NCBI GenBank assembly: GCA_017632345.1 | Contig: JAGBRL010000037.1 | Coordinates: forward strand, 1-51,318 | Reading direction: 5' to 3' | Length of the DNA: 51,318 bases | DNA from: Paludibacteraceae bacterium | Lineage (GTDB): Bacteria; Bacteroidota; Bacteroidia; Bacteroidales; Paludibacteraceae | In this document: positions 24,300 through 32,706 of the stretch, piece after piece | How positions within the stretch are numbered: the stretch's first letter is position 1 | Layout of the letters: each line of letters starts with the position of its first letter | Position numbers and translations under genes: made by a program | The notes under the pieces: generated by a model | Seen by the model: only the letters and a program-made list of their open reading frames with translations | Database searches by the model: none | Told to the model about the DNA's origin: nothing

Positions 24300-25430
24300 A
24301 TGAAAAAAATGGTTGTCAAAATATTTGGAGCCGTTCTGTTTGGTTTAGTGAGCATAAGTCTTTTTTTTGGTTGCCAAGAAGAGCCAGACTCTCCAAGTCC
24401 GGCACCGAAAGACCAGCTCAATCATGATATCTATGTCTCTTTTTATTATGAGGATCTAAAAAAGGGAGGTGGAAATCGTGTTGCTGCGTATTGGCACAAC
24501 GACTCTATTGTAACTTTGTCCGACAATTCGGTGGACGCTTATGCTAACGGCATATTTGTGGACGGAGAAGACGTTTATGTTGTAGGGTCTTCCGGTGGTG
24601 CGGCTGTGTACTGGAAAAATGGAGTGGAGCGAATTTTGCCTCAGGGTGCAATCGCAAGTTCTATCTACATAAGGGACGGCAAAGTTTATATTTGTGGTTG
24701 TAATAATTCTTCCGTAGGCAGTATTGTGCCGATGTGCTGGATTGACGAATCTCCGATTGTCTTGAAGGGTGGTATGTGCGCAAACTCTATCTTTGTGGAC
24801 GAAGAAGGCTCTATTCATATAGCTGGTTACGGCAAGTCTCAGTATTCTGACGATATAATATACTACTGGGAAGGTCTCGAGTCTGACATTGCAGATAATT
24901 ATTCTGTGATAGGAGGGACAAAAATGAAGGACCAAAATAACTCTACGTCTGCCTACGGCATATCGGCAACTGCAGATGGCTCTTCTGTCATTGTATGCGG
25001 AGTGGAAACAGACAACGCCGCCAAAAAGTTTATTGCAAAGCAATGGATAAACAGACGCGGACACCCGCTGACGGTCGGAGAGAACGGAACGGAGGCAAGG
25101 TCTGTGTTTGTGGAAAAGGATGTGTTTTATGTTGCAGGCAAGATGGCGAGAACTGCGTGTTACTGGCAGTGCAAAGTTAAAAGTGACAAAATGACGGTAG
25201 ATAAGTCAACAAAAAGAATCAACGAGCTTACTAGCGGAAAAACAGACACTTACGCCACATCTATCTTCGTTAAAGATGGCACTGTCTATGTTGTTGGGTA
25301 CGAGGCAGGCGCAGTAATAAATAAGCCGCTGTTGTGGAGAGGTAAGCAAGGTCTAAAATTCTTAGACTCAGAAGCGATGAATCTTGATGTGACTACTACA
25401 GGCTTATATGTTAAGAATCGTGCTGAATAG
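24300..25430 (+). CDS. Repeat-containing lipoprotein, probable beta-propeller
   Basis: A 376-residue lipoprotein: signal peptide with lipobox ending FFGC (Cys25). The mature part carries about six imperfect 45-55-residue units with the pattern 'IFVDGEDVYVVGSSGGAAVYWKNG': residues DAYANGIFVDGEDVYVVG, ASSIYIRDGKVYICGCN, ANSIFVDEEGSIHIAGYG, ARSVFVEKDVFYVAGK and ATSIFVKDGTVYVVGYE. Each unit has a strand pair and a tryptophan-containing strand naming a value, as in beta-propellers. I recognise no enzyme motif. It probably sits on the outer membrane and may bind a protein or glycan. No operon partner; gaps of about 150 bases on both sides. Confidence 0.75.
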   Translation: MKKMVVKIFGAVLFGLVSISLFFGCQEEPDSPSPAPKDQLNHDIYVSFYYEDLKKGGGNRVAAYWHNDSIVTLSDNSVDAYANGIFVDGEDVYVVGSSGGAAVYWKNGVERILPQGAIASSIYIRDGKVYICGCNNSSVGSIVPMCWIDESPIVLKGGMCANSIFVDEEGSIHIAGYGKSQYSDDIIYYWEGLESDIADNYSVIGGTKMKDQNNSTSAYGISATADGSSVIVCGVETDNAAKKFIAKQWINRRGHPLTVGENGTEARSVFVEKDVFYVAGKMARTACYWQCKVKSDKMTVDKSTKRINELTSGKTDTYATSIFVKDGTVYVVGYEAGAVINKPLLWRGKQGLKFLDSEAMNLDVTTTGLYVKNRAE

Positions 25431-25525
25431 AGAAGACTTTAGTGTGGACTTGTCGGTTGAAATGCTATATAGGGTGGTTTCTTAACATTATTGTCTTTTT
25501 TGCGTATCCTTTCAATTCTTTGTTG

Positions 25526-25534
25526 TATCTTTGC
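25526..25534 (+). promoter_or_regulatory. -7 element of the purH-like gene
   Basis: TATCTTTGC at 25526-25534, 27 bases before the ATG at 25561 region start; a T-rich TTTTTTGC lies about 25 bases further upstream as a weak -33. Confidence 0.55.
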
Positions 25535-25558
25535 GGAAATTTTAATAAAAAACAATAG

Positions 25559-26731
25559 ATGAAAGAACTGGCATTGAAATATGGTTGTAATCCCAACCAG
25601 AAGCCGTCTCGTATCTTTATGAAAGATGGAGAACTTCCAATCGAAGTTTTGAACGGCAAGCCCGGCTACATCAATTTCCTTGATGCGCTTAACAGCTGGC
25701 AGTTAGTGAAAGAACTGAAAGAAGCTACAGGTTTGCCTGCGGCAGCGTCTTTTAAGCACGTCAGTCCGGCAGGTGCCGCTGTTGCAGTGGAGATGTCTGA
25801 AACTCTTAAAAAAATATACTTTGTTGACGATGTTCAGCTTACGCCGCTCGCTACTGCGTACGCGCGTGCAAGAGGCGCGGACAGAATGTCTTCTTACGGC
25901 GACTTCATCGCGCTTTCAGACACTTGCGACAAGGAAACTGCGATACTTATAAACCGCGAGGTTTCTGACGGTGTTATCGCTCCAGACTATACTCCTGAGG
26001 CGCTCGAAATACTGAAAAACAAAAGAAAAGGCACTTATAATGTGGTTAAGATTGACCCTAACTACAAGCCTGCTCCGGTTGAGCACAAGGATGTTTTCGG
26101 CATCACTTTTGAACAGGGTCGCAACGAACTGAAGATTGACGAGTCGCTCTTCAAATCGTTTCCTACTAAAAATCAGACTATCCCGTCTGACGCTCGCCGC
26201 GACTTGCTTATCGCTTTAATCACTCTTAAATACACTCAGTCTAACTCTGTGTGCTACGCTAAGGATGGTCAGGCTATCGGTATTGGTGCCGGACAGCAGT
26301 CGCGCATACACTGCACAAGACTTGCCGGAAATAAGGCGGACATCTGGTACTTGCGCCAGCACCCTAAAGTGATGAACCTTCCGTTCAAACAGGGTATCAG
26401 ACGTGCGGACAGAGACAACACTATCGATGTTTATATCTCTGAAGATCATGACGATGTGCTTGCCGACGGAACGTGGGAACTTTTCTTCTCAGAAAAGCCG
26501 GAGGTTCTTACTCGTGAAGAAAAACGCGATTGGCTGAACACTCTCAGCGGTGTTTCTCTTGGGTCTGACGCTTTCTTCCCGTTCGGCGACAATATCGAAC
26601 GCGCGCACAAGAGCGGAGTGCAGTTTATCGCGCAGCCGGGCGGTTCTGTACGTGATGATAATGTTATTGAAACTTGCGACAAATACGACATTGCAATGGC
26701 GTTTACAGAAATTCGTCTGTTCCACCATTAA
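25559..26731 (+). CDS. AICAR formyltransferase, stand-alone PurH-like
   Basis: Phosphoribosylaminoimidazolecarboxamide formyltransferase, which adds the formyl group in the next-to-last step of purine synthesis. The 390-residue length covers only the transformylase half of bifunctional PurH; the IMP cyclohydrolase (MGS-like) domain is absent. The catalytic pair Lys66-His67 sits in SFKHVSPAGAAV. Other matches are the YCNPNQKPS-type start (LKYGCNPNQKPSRIF), ARARGADRMSSYGDFIALS, the SNSVCYAKDGQAIGIGAGQQSR segment (about 224-245) and the end block AFFPFGDNIERA. The cyclohydrolase step must come from another gene outside the window. Own promoter and terminator. Confidence 0.92.
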   Translation: MKELALKYGCNPNQKPSRIFMKDGELPIEVLNGKPGYINFLDALNSWQLVKELKEATGLPAAASFKHVSPAGAAVAVEMSETLKKIYFVDDVQLTPLATAYARARGADRMSSYGDFIALSDTCDKETAILINREVSDGVIAPDYTPEALEILKNKRKGTYNVVKIDPNYKPAPVEHKDVFGITFEQGRNELKIDESLFKSFPTKNQTIPSDARRDLLIALITLKYTQSNSVCYAKDGQAIGIGAGQQSRIHCTRLAGNKADIWYLRQHPKVMNLPFKQGIRRADRDNTIDVYISEDHDDVLADGTWELFFSEKPEVLTREEKRDWLNTLSGVSLGSDAFFPFGDNIERAHKSGVQFIAQPGGSVRDDNVIETCDKYDIAMAFTEIRLFHH

Positions 26732-26761
26732 TTTGCAGTTGTTTTTCGAAAGAATAGTGAA

Positions 26762-26788
26762 GGGGCGTGTCTGTGCACGTCCCTTTTT
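26762..26788 (+). terminator. Terminator after the purH-like gene
   Basis: GGGGCGTG (26762-26769) pairs with CACGTCCC (26776-26783) with one G-U pair, six-base loop, then five T. Confidence 0.75.
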
Positions 26789-26909
26789 GTAATCTGCAGG
26801 GAAATATGAAGCCTTCCGATAGAGAAATAACAATCAATTTGTTAGAAAGATTTAAGAAGATTTTTTAACTTTGTGAAGTTCTAATAAATTTATTATAAAA
26901 TTCAAACTA

Positions 26910-27686
26910 ATGATGAAATATATAAAAATACTTGCGCCTCTTTTGGTCGCGTTATTTTGCACTTCAGCTTGCAGTGTTAAGAACGACACGTTGAATGTTA
27001 TGGGCTACAACTATCTTTTTGGTGTAGGTACAGAAAAAGATTATGCAAAGGCGGTAGAGTGCTTTAGAATTGCCGCGGAAGATGGTCACGCAGGCGCGCA
27101 GAACCACCTTGCATATTGCTATGACAACGGTTTTGGCGTAGAGCAGGATTACGTTGAGGCGGTAAGGCTTTACAAACTGTCTGCAGACCAAGGCTTTGTG
27201 CAGGCTCAGAACAATCTTGGCTATAGTTATCTTTTCGGGCAAGGGGTTGAGCAAAACTACGAGAGAGCAGTAGAACTGTTCAGGCTTGCTATCGCCCAAA
27301 ATAATCCAGAGGCACAGAACAACCTTGCATATTGCTACGAATATGGGTATGGTGTGGAGCAAGACTATGCGGAGTCTATTAGATTGTACAGACTTTCAGC
27401 AGAGCAAGGGTATGCAACAGCCCAGCTCAATCTTGGCTCTCGTTACTATTTGGGCTATGGAGGCGTAGAACAAAATTACACAGAGGCTGCAAATCTGTTT
27501 AAACTTGCCGCGGAACAAAACGAACTGACAGCTATATACAATCTTGCCCATTGTTATGAAAATGGCCTTGGTGTGGAGCAGAATATTGAGGAGGCAATCA
27601 GGCTATACAAACTTGCTGCAGAACAAGGAGATGAAGACTCCATCGCCAGATTGGAAGAGCTGAAAAAGAATCAGGATGAAATTTAA
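26910..27686 (+). CDS. Sel1-repeat lipoprotein
   Basis: A 258-residue lipoprotein. The signal peptide ends at a lipobox CTSAC (Cys21). The mature part consists of six Sel1-like repeats of 36 residues with the pattern AxxNLxxxYxxGxGVEQDYxEAxxLYxLAAEQG, for example AQNHLAYCYDNGFGVEQDY and AQNNLAYCYEYGYGVEQDY. Sel1 repeats are TPR-related alpha-solenoids that bind proteins. The repeats are close to one another, so they expanded recently. The likely location is the periplasmic face of a membrane. Partners unknown. A TAACTTTG element (26866-26873) is a possible -7 box. Confidence 0.85.
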   Translation: MMKYIKILAPLLVALFCTSACSVKNDTLNVMGYNYLFGVGTEKDYAKAVECFRIAAEDGHAGAQNHLAYCYDNGFGVEQDYVEAVRLYKLSADQGFVQAQNNLGYSYLFGQGVEQNYERAVELFRLAIAQNNPEAQNNLAYCYEYGYGVEQDYAESIRLYRLSAEQGYATAQLNLGSRYYLGYGGVEQNYTEAANLFKLAAEQNELTAIYNLAHCYENGLGVEQNIEEAIRLYKLAAEQGDEDSIARLEELKKNQDEI

Positions 27687-27702
27687 GTTTCTATAAATTA
27701 GG
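27685..27702. repeat. Palindromic repeat, left arm only (copy H)
   Basis: AAGTTTCTATAAATTAGG matches the left arm with small changes; its first bases overlap the stop codon of the Sel1 gene. No right arm follows; the gene's terminator comes instead. Confidence 0.6.
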
Positions 27703-27734
27703 TCAGGAGTCACTGACGCAGACAAGATAGAGAA

Positions 27735-27762
27735 GGGCATGCCGTGAGACGTGCCCTTTTTT
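27735..27762 (+). terminator. Terminator after the Sel1 lipoprotein gene
   Basis: GGGCATG (27735-27741) pairs with CGTGCCC (27750-27756), one G-U pair, followed by six T. Confidence 0.75.
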
Positions 27763-27782
27763 GTGGTTGTGACTAAGGCTGG

Positions 27783-28124
27783 TCAGCACACCCTTGCTTC
27801 TCTCAAAGGACTGTTCCAGAATATCTTACCGCCTGCATTGTCCGCAATTTCGTCTATATGCTGCTGAAGCTCTTGCAGCAGAGCGGCCTCGCGTTTTTTT
27901 GAACGCCTTCCTTTCGCTTCGTAAAGCACTTTGCTGAAGTATGCGTCGTAAGATATTGCATAGTCTTCGTCGTTTCTGTGCGGAAAGAATGTGACTGCCG
28001 CCTCGTAGCGAATTTGCCCCTCTTCGGATGTGGAAATTAGCATTACAAGAGCCCCTTGCCTTTCGTCGCCATTAACAACAAGCGATGCTTTGTAATAACA
28101 CTCATATACGTTTATTGTTGCCAT
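27783..28124 (-). CDS. Small conserved-type hypothetical protein
   Basis: A 113-residue soluble protein, predicted alpha/beta: strands INVYECYYKASLVVNG and QGALVMLISTSEEGQIRYEAAVTFFP, then AISYDAYFSKVLYEAKGRRSKKREAALLQEL, a basic helix. It begins MATINVYECYYKA, has no signal or membrane segment, and its codon use looks like that of its neighbours. I recall similar small proteins in Bacteroidales but can assign no function. It is convergent with the Sel1 gene and divergent from perR. Confidence 0.65.
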   Translation of the reverse strand: MATINVYECYYKASLVVNGDERQGALVMLISTSEEGQIRYEAAVTFFPHRNDEDYAISYDAYFSKVLYEAKGRRSKKREAALLQELQQHIDEIADNAGGKIFWNSPLREARVC

Positions 28125-28327
28125 ATAATTAATTTTTTAGGTTTTGTACAAGAAAATTACAAATATTTAGACTGCATTCACATCAAAGATATAAATATTT
28201 TTGAAGAAAAAAATTACAAGAGGAGAAGCTTTATTTTATGTAAAAGATAAAAATATCATATAATATGCTTATTTTCAAGATGGTAAGTTTTTACTGAACA
28301 TTTTTCGAAAAAAAAATAATAGAAAAA

Positions 28328-28359
28328 TTTGGAGATTCAGAAAAAGTCTGTATATTTGC
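28328..28359 (+). promoter_or_regulatory. Promoter of perR-rbr
   Basis: TTTG at 28328-28331, 19 bases, TATATTTGC at 28351-28359: an exact match to the Bacteroidota pattern, 46 bases before the perR ATG. Confidence 0.75.
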
Positions 28360-28405
28360 ATTGAAAACAAATTTGAATTGATTACAAGTTTAAAGCAAGC
28401 ACACT

Positions 28406-28825
28406 ATGGGGGCAAAAGAACATTTAGAAAAATATGACATAAGGCCATCGATACAAAGGCTGGCAGTTATGGATTATTTGCTGAGGCACAAGACGCACCC
28501 GACGGTTGACGAGATTTATTCGGCGTTAAATCCAGTAATTCCGACGCTGTCCAAGACGACAGTTTACAATACTCTGAAACTGTTTGCAGAGCATGGTGCG
28601 GCGCTGGCTCTGAGCATAGAGGAGAAAAACTTAAGGTTCGACGGAGACACTTCTGTTCATGCGCATTTCAGATGTTCTGAATGTGGAGAGGTTTTCGACT
28701 TCTTTCCGGAACAGGTTCCGGAGTTGCTCAGTCTGAACAAAAGCGAAATCGACGGGTTTTTAATAACAGAGACGCAGGTCTATTACAAAGGGCTTTGCAA
28801 GTCGTGCGCTGAAAAGAGAAAATAA
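28406..28825 (+). CDS. perR: Fur-family peroxide-responsive repressor, PerR type
   Basis: A 139-residue Fur-family regulator. N-terminal winged helix (RPSIQRLAVMDYLLRHKTHPTVDEIYSAL, PTLSKTTVYNTLKLF) and C-terminal dimer domain. The structural zinc site is Cys90/Cys93 (CSECG) with Cys131/Cys134 (CKSC). The regulatory metal ligands known for Bacillus PerR all have counterparts: His31 (HPT), Asp79 (RFD), His85 and His87 (HAH), Asp98 (FDF). Asp rather than Glu at position 79 favours peroxide sensing. The next gene, 36 bases on, encodes rubrerythrin, a standard PerR target, so the repressor probably controls its own operon. Confidence 0.88.
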   Translation: MGAKEHLEKYDIRPSIQRLAVMDYLLRHKTHPTVDEIYSALNPVIPTLSKTTVYNTLKLFAEHGAALALSIEEKNLRFDGDTSVHAHFRCSECGEVFDFFPEQVPELLSLNKSEIDGFLITETQVYYKGLCKSCAEKRK

Positions 28826-28861
28826 GTAATTACATAAATTCACATTAAAAAGATTAAAATT

Positions 28862-29410
28862 ATGGCTAAATTCATTTGTACAGTATGCGGTTATGTTCAC
28901 GAAGGCGACGCCGCTCCAGAAAAATGTCCACAGTGTAAAGTTCCTGCTTCTAAGTTTAAGGAGCTTGACGAAAGCGCAGAGTTGTCTTTCGTTACAGAAC
29001 ACGTGATTGGTGTTGCTAAGGGTTGTGACGACGAAATGATAAAGGACCTTAATGCGCACTTTATGGGCGAATGTACTGAGGTTGGAATGTATCTTGCAAT
29101 GAGTCGTCAGGCTGACCGCGAAGGGTACCCTGAGATTGCAGAGGCGTTTAAGAGATACGCTTGGGAAGAGGCAGAGCATGCGGCTAAGTTCGCAGAACTT
29201 CTTGGCGATGTGGTTTGGGACACTAAGACTAATCTTGAAAAACGTAAAAACGCGGAGTCTGGAGCTTGCGCTGACAAGATGCGTATTGCTAAGAGAGCTA
29301 AGGAACTTGATCTTGACGCTATCCACGACACTGTTCACGAAATGGCGAAAGACGAGGCTCGTCACGGACAAGGATTCCAAGGTTTGTATAACAGATATTT
29401 TAAGAAATAA
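28862..29410 (+). CDS. rbr: Reverse rubrerythrin (peroxide reductase)
   Basis: A 182-residue non-haem iron protein that reduces hydrogen peroxide in anaerobes. The rubredoxin domain is at the N-terminus (FICTVCGYV: Cys6, Cys9; CPQC: Cys22, Cys25), the reverse of classical rubrerythrin. The four-helix ferritin-like diiron domain follows, with ligand motifs in [23 protein letters not shown], and the C-terminal [12 protein letters not shown]. It is cytoplasmic. Second gene of the perR operon, which points to induction by peroxide. Length is normal for the reverse type. Confidence 0.92.
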   Translation: MAKFICTVCGYVHEGDAAPEKCPQCKVPASKFKELDESAELSFVTEHVIGVAKGCDDEMIKDLNAHFMGECTEVGMYLAMSRQADREGYPEIAEAFKRYAWEEAEHAAKFAELLGDVVWDTKTNLEKRKNAESGACADKMRIAKRAKELDLDAIHDTVHEMAKDEARHGQGFQGLYNRYFKK

Positions 29411-29554
29411 TCTTATTTACTATTGATGCTGAGTGTGTCATAATTAATAAACCTCATGATGTAACGTCTTGCGGCTTGTTAATTCTGGCACGCTTTGCGT
29501 TTAAGCTAACTTCATCTCGAACTAATTTATTACTGTAAGGCTATCTTGATTAAG

Positions 29555-29591
29555 GGCAAAAAATTAGCCTCAACCAATTGGCGAGGCTAAT
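29555..29591 (-). terminator. Terminator of the M28 peptidase operon (minus strand)
   Basis: ATTAGCCTC (29563-29571) pairs with GAGGCTAAT (29583-29591), 11-base loop. Read on the minus strand it is followed by a run of T (the A-run at 29558-29563). It lies 19 bases behind the M28 gene. Confidence 0.75.
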
Positions 29592-29609
29592 CAGTTTTAG
29601 CAGCAGTTA

Positions 29610-30623
29610 TTATTTTTCGCTGTAAATGACTCCGCATACAACTTCTCCAACTTTTCGCAGAGTGTTTTTGTCGATGTTTTCCAGCACATCGTTGACGGTG
29701 TGCCATGTCTCCGGAAAACCTCTTTCGTTGTTAAAGTCAATAATATCTACCGTCGGAATCATTGTAAGCTGATTGACGTAAAAGTGGTCGTCAGTTATGA
29801 ATCCTCCTTGTTCCATCTTGAAAACATCATCGTGCTTCAACTCTGCGGCTTTGCTCCAAACCTTATACACAATTGCAGAGGCAAAATCATAAGAAACCTT
29901 GTCAACTTTGAACTCTGGCATTTCTCCTCCCACCATGTCAAGAAGGATGCCAAACTCCGGACGTGTTTTATAATGAGGGTTCCTGCCCCAGTATTGCGAC
30001 CCAAGACACCAAGTGTGTTCTTGTTCTGGTCCATCGTAAAACTGAGGTGTGCCATAATCTTCCGAGTCAAAAAAGACAATGTCAATTCCGATGTTAGGCT
30101 CGTTTGCCTGAATTTGTCGAGCGACTTCCAGCAGCACGCCCACGCCGCTTGCTCCGTCGTTAGCGCCCATAACTGGTTTGCGGTGATTGGCCGGGTTCGG
30201 GTCGTTGTCGCAGAACGGACGGGAGTCCCAATGCGCAAAAAGCGCAACGCGCCTGTTTTTGTCAGGGTAAAACTGTCCGATTATGTTTTTGGACTTCAGC
30301 ACAGTTCCGTCGTAAGCCTTCAGGTCGGCCTTCTGTTCTATAACCTCAGCGCCAAAACGCTTCAGCTCCGAAGCGAGGAAGTCTCCGCATTTGCGGTGCG
30401 CCTCTGAGTTAGGAACGCGCGGTCCGAAATCGCACTGCTTAGCCACGTAAGAGAATGCGCTGTCCGCATCAAAGTTTATCTTTTTCACCTCCGCAGTTTC
30501 TGCTTTAGTCTCTGTCTTTGCAGGATTTTCGGCAACAGCCTTGCTTTGCTGATTTTGGCACGAACTCATAAAAATGACCGGTATAAGCGCCATCTTCGCC
30601 ACGTAATAAAAATACTTTTTCAT
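29610..30623 (-). CDS. M28-family zinc peptidase / glutaminyl cyclase-like lipoprotein
   Basis: A 337-residue lipoprotein (lipobox MSSC, Cys22) of the M28 fold. Zinc ligands fit the family: His131 in AHWDSRP, Asp156 in GANDGASG, Glu188 in FFDSEDYG, with further ligands in GILLDMVGG and the late DDHFYVN histidine. The WCLGSQYWGRNPH segment and overall spacing resemble glutaminyl-peptide cyclotransferases, which convert N-terminal Gln to pyroglutamate; aminopeptidase activity is the alternative. In Bacteroidota such enzymes process exported proteins in the periplasm. It lies 5 bases behind the PepSY-like lipoprotein gene in one operon. Confidence 0.88.
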   Translation of the reverse strand: MKKYFYYVAKMALIPVIFMSSCQNQQSKAVAENPAKTETKAETAEVKKINFDADSAFSYVAKQCDFGPRVPNSEAHRKCGDFLASELKRFGAEVIEQKADLKAYDGTVLKSKNIIGQFYPDKNRRVALFAHWDSRPFCDNDPNPANHRKPVMGANDGASGVGVLLEVARQIQANEPNIGIDIVFFDSEDYGTPQFYDGPEQEHTWCLGSQYWGRNPHYKTRPEFGILLDMVGGEMPEFKVDKVSYDFASAIVYKVWSKAAELKHDDVFKMEQGGFITDDHFYVNQLTMIPTVDIIDFNNERGFPETWHTVNDVLENIDKNTLRKVGEVVCGVIYSEK

Positions 30624-30628
30624 CTTGC

Positions 30629-31477
30629 TTAGTTTTTAGATTCGTCAATGACTTCGACCAAAGAGCCGTTCTTTGCAAATTTCAGTTCTATTGCAGACGG
30701 CTTGTTCAACCGGATACGGTATCCGTACCTCTTAATTTCTATCTTGCGAATTTTCTTTTCCGGATAGTTTTTGGATATGTAAGCGATTGTGTTCTTAGGC
30801 AGAAGAGCCTTGATGGATTTTGGAAGGTTGTCTGTCTTGGCGTCAAGCTCCTCCCATTCGCCATGTCTGTCGAAACACAGTTCCGTGCCGTCGGCGAGCA
30901 TCACTTCGTAGTCCAAGTCCATGTTTTGCAGAATAGAATATATCTCAACAGAATCGCCAAAATGCTTCTTTATGAAAAGGTTTGCAGCAGATGGCAGCTG
31001 TCCGTTGTCTTTGTTCACTTTTCCTACATCTTCCAGCTCCTCGTCTTCCAGCAGCACGCCCGCTTTGGAAAATTTAAGTTCGATTGCGTTAGGCTTGTTC
31101 AGCCGCACAAAATAGCCGTATCTTTTATTTTCAATTTTGCGTATTCTTTTTTCAGGGTAATTTTTTGTAATATACTCGGACACATTCTGCGGAAGAACGT
31201 TGAAGACAGAGCTTGGGAAAATGTTTCTCTTCACATTTATCTCTTCCCATACGCCGTGCCTTTCAAAGCGAAGCTCTATGTCGTTGGAGAGCACAACTTC
31301 GTAATCAAGGTCTGCGTTTCTCTCCACAGAGGCTATTTCAACGGAGTCTCCGAAATGTTTCGCAATGAACTTCTCCGCGCTTGACGGAAGTTTCTCTGAA
31401 GATGAATTTGAACAAGAGACCAACAGAGCCATAACTCCGGTCATCAAGCAAAAAAAGATATTTCTAAGCATATTCAT
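30629..31477 (-). CDS. PepSY-like lipoprotein with tandem duplicated domain
   Basis: A 282-residue lipoprotein (lipobox LVSC, Cys22) built of two copies of a PepSY-like (DUF2874, beta-lactamase-inhibitor-like) unit: about residues 30-148 and 160-275. The copies share KFIAKHFGDSVEI / LFIKKHFGDSVEI, DLDYEVVLSND / DLDYEVMLADG, NYPEKRIRKIENKRYGY / NYPEKKIRKIEIKRYGY and the RLNKPNAIELKF / RLNKPSAIELKF end. The high identity shows a recent internal duplication. The fold is found in periplasmic inhibitor-like proteins of Bacteroidota; a binding or inhibitory role toward the co-transcribed peptidase is only a guess. Start may be the first or third codon (both Met). Confidence 0.82.
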   Translation of the reverse strand: MNMLRNIFFCLMTGVMALLVSCSNSSSEKLPSSAEKFIAKHFGDSVEIASVERNADLDYEVVLSNDIELRFERHGVWEEINVKRNIFPSSVFNVLPQNVSEYITKNYPEKRIRKIENKRYGYFVRLNKPNAIELKFSKAGVLLEDEELEDVGKVNKDNGQLPSAANLFIKKHFGDSVEIYSILQNMDLDYEVMLADGTELCFDRHGEWEELDAKTDNLPKSIKALLPKNTIAYISKNYPEKKIRKIEIKRYGYRIRLNKPSAIELKFAKNGSLVEVIDESKN

Positions 31478-31523
31478 ACGTTTAAAATTTAACCAAATTT
31501 ATACCTGTGATTTTCAACGTTGT

Positions 31524-31531
31524 CAAAGATA
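31524..31531 (-). promoter_or_regulatory. -7 element of the PepSY-M28 operon
   Basis: CAAAGATA read on the minus strand is TATCTTTG, about 47 bases before the ATG. No good -33 match. Confidence 0.5.
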
Positions 31532-31645
31532 TGTTTTTTTCAATTTTAATAAAAATTTAAAAGCGTTAAAAGTTCTTATTTGTGAAAATAATTTTTCATG
31601 AGGGGCAGGACGCTAAATTCAGTCCGACTTGCGCGAATTTGTTAG

Positions 31646-31670
31646 AGGCAGCTTTTATAAATTAGGGCGA
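31646..31670. repeat. Palindromic repeat, left arm only (copy I)
   Basis: AGGCAGCTTTTATAAATTAG and the following GGCGA match the left end of copy D closely. The right arm is missing; a hairpin terminator follows directly. Confidence 0.6.
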
Positions 31671-31676
31671 GAAGAT

Positions 31677-31710
31677 AAAATCCTGAGTAACGTTTGTCGC
31701 TCAGGATTTT
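31677..31710 (-). terminator. Hairpin terminator behind the TolB-like gene
   Basis: AAAATCCTGAG (31677-31687) and CTCAGGATTTT (31700-31710) form an 11-bp stem with a 12-base loop. On the minus strand the stem runs into TTTTATC. It lies 46 bases behind the minus-strand TolB-like gene. Confidence 0.6.
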
Positions 31711-31755
31711 ATAAGGAAAAATTCTCTAAATTACGATTTCATTTTTCAGTCATAA

Positions 31756-32610
31756 CTAAACGATTTCGTAACTCACATACGCAAATTTCTTGCTGTCTGG
31801 CGACCATGAGTTTACGTTTATAGTGCCTTGTCCGCCAAACAGTTCCACAATAGTTTTAGGCGTTCCGCCTTCGGCAGGCATAATTCGCAGCAGCACATTT
31901 TTGTTAGGGAGATGTTCGTCCGGCTTCAGGTCGCCTTTATGATATGCGATATAGACCACCAGTTTGCCGTCTGGAGAGACGTGCGGGAACCATGAGTTCA
32001 GGTCTTCGTCGAACGTCATCTGAGTCTGCTCGCTGCCGTCGGTCTTCATTCTCCACACCTGCATCAGTCCTGTTTTGACCCAGTTGAACCAGATGTATTT
32101 GCCGCAAGGGCAATATTCAGGGCCGTCGCTCAGACCGTCTTTTCCCTCCGTGAGCGGAGTCTCTTTTCCCGAGGCCATGTCGATGGTATGCACCACATGA
32201 GCGTCGCCGCGAAAAGCGCAGTAAGTCATCTGTTTCATGTCAGGGCTCCAGCCGTGCAGATAACTTGGTCCGAGCGGAGTGACCAGTTTTGGCTCGCCGC
32301 CTTCGAAGGGGAATGTGTAAATTCGAGAATTGCCGTCTTCTGCCGTGTGATGGCTTACCGCAATCTGCTTGCCGTCCGAAGAAATCACGTGGTCGTTATT
32401 GCACCTGACAGCCAGTCCGGACTCTATAAGAGAAGGCTCGCCTCTGCCGTCAGCGGCTATGCGATACAGCCTGCCTTCTGAGTTATAGACAAGCCATTTG
32501 CCGTCTGGCGACCAGTTTGGTGCTTCTATAAGAAAATCAAATTCACGGATAACCTTGTGTGTGCCGCTCTCCATATCGTATATTTCAAGCCGGCTGATTG
32601 TTTTACTCAT
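31756..32610 (-). CDS. TolB-like beta-propeller protein
   Basis: A 284-residue protein made of WD40-like/TolB-type propeller blades: IEAPNWSPDGKWLVYNSEGRLYRI, NNDHVISSDGKQIAVSHH, YLHGWSPDMKQMTYCAF, EYCPCGKYIWFNW, WFPHVSPDGKLVVYIAY and NSWSPDSKKFAYVSYEIV. Each blade ends in a SPDGK/F-type turn. It has no signal peptide, unlike periplasmic TolB, and so is probably cytoplasmic. Similar proteins in Bacteroidota are annotated as TolB-family or as oligogalacturonate-lyase-like propellers, but no lyase residues could be confirmed. Single gene. Confidence 0.8.
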   Translation of the reverse strand: MSKTISRLEIYDMESGTHKVIREFDFLIEAPNWSPDGKWLVYNSEGRLYRIAADGRGEPSLIESGLAVRCNNDHVISSDGKQIAVSHHTAEDGNSRIYTFPFEGGEPKLVTPLGPSYLHGWSPDMKQMTYCAFRGDAHVVHTIDMASGKETPLTEGKDGLSDGPEYCPCGKYIWFNWVKTGLMQVWRMKTDGSEQTQMTFDEDLNSWFPHVSPDGKLVVYIAYHKGDLKPDEHLPNKNVLLRIMPAEGGTPKTIVELFGGQGTINVNSWSPDSKKFAYVSYEIV

Positions 32611-32706
32611 AATAAATTCTTTTAAGGAAACATTATTTACAAAGCGCTAAATTAAACAAAAAATATTGGAAAGCAAGCGAACGAGCAGCCTCCTTTATAA
32701 ATGCAA

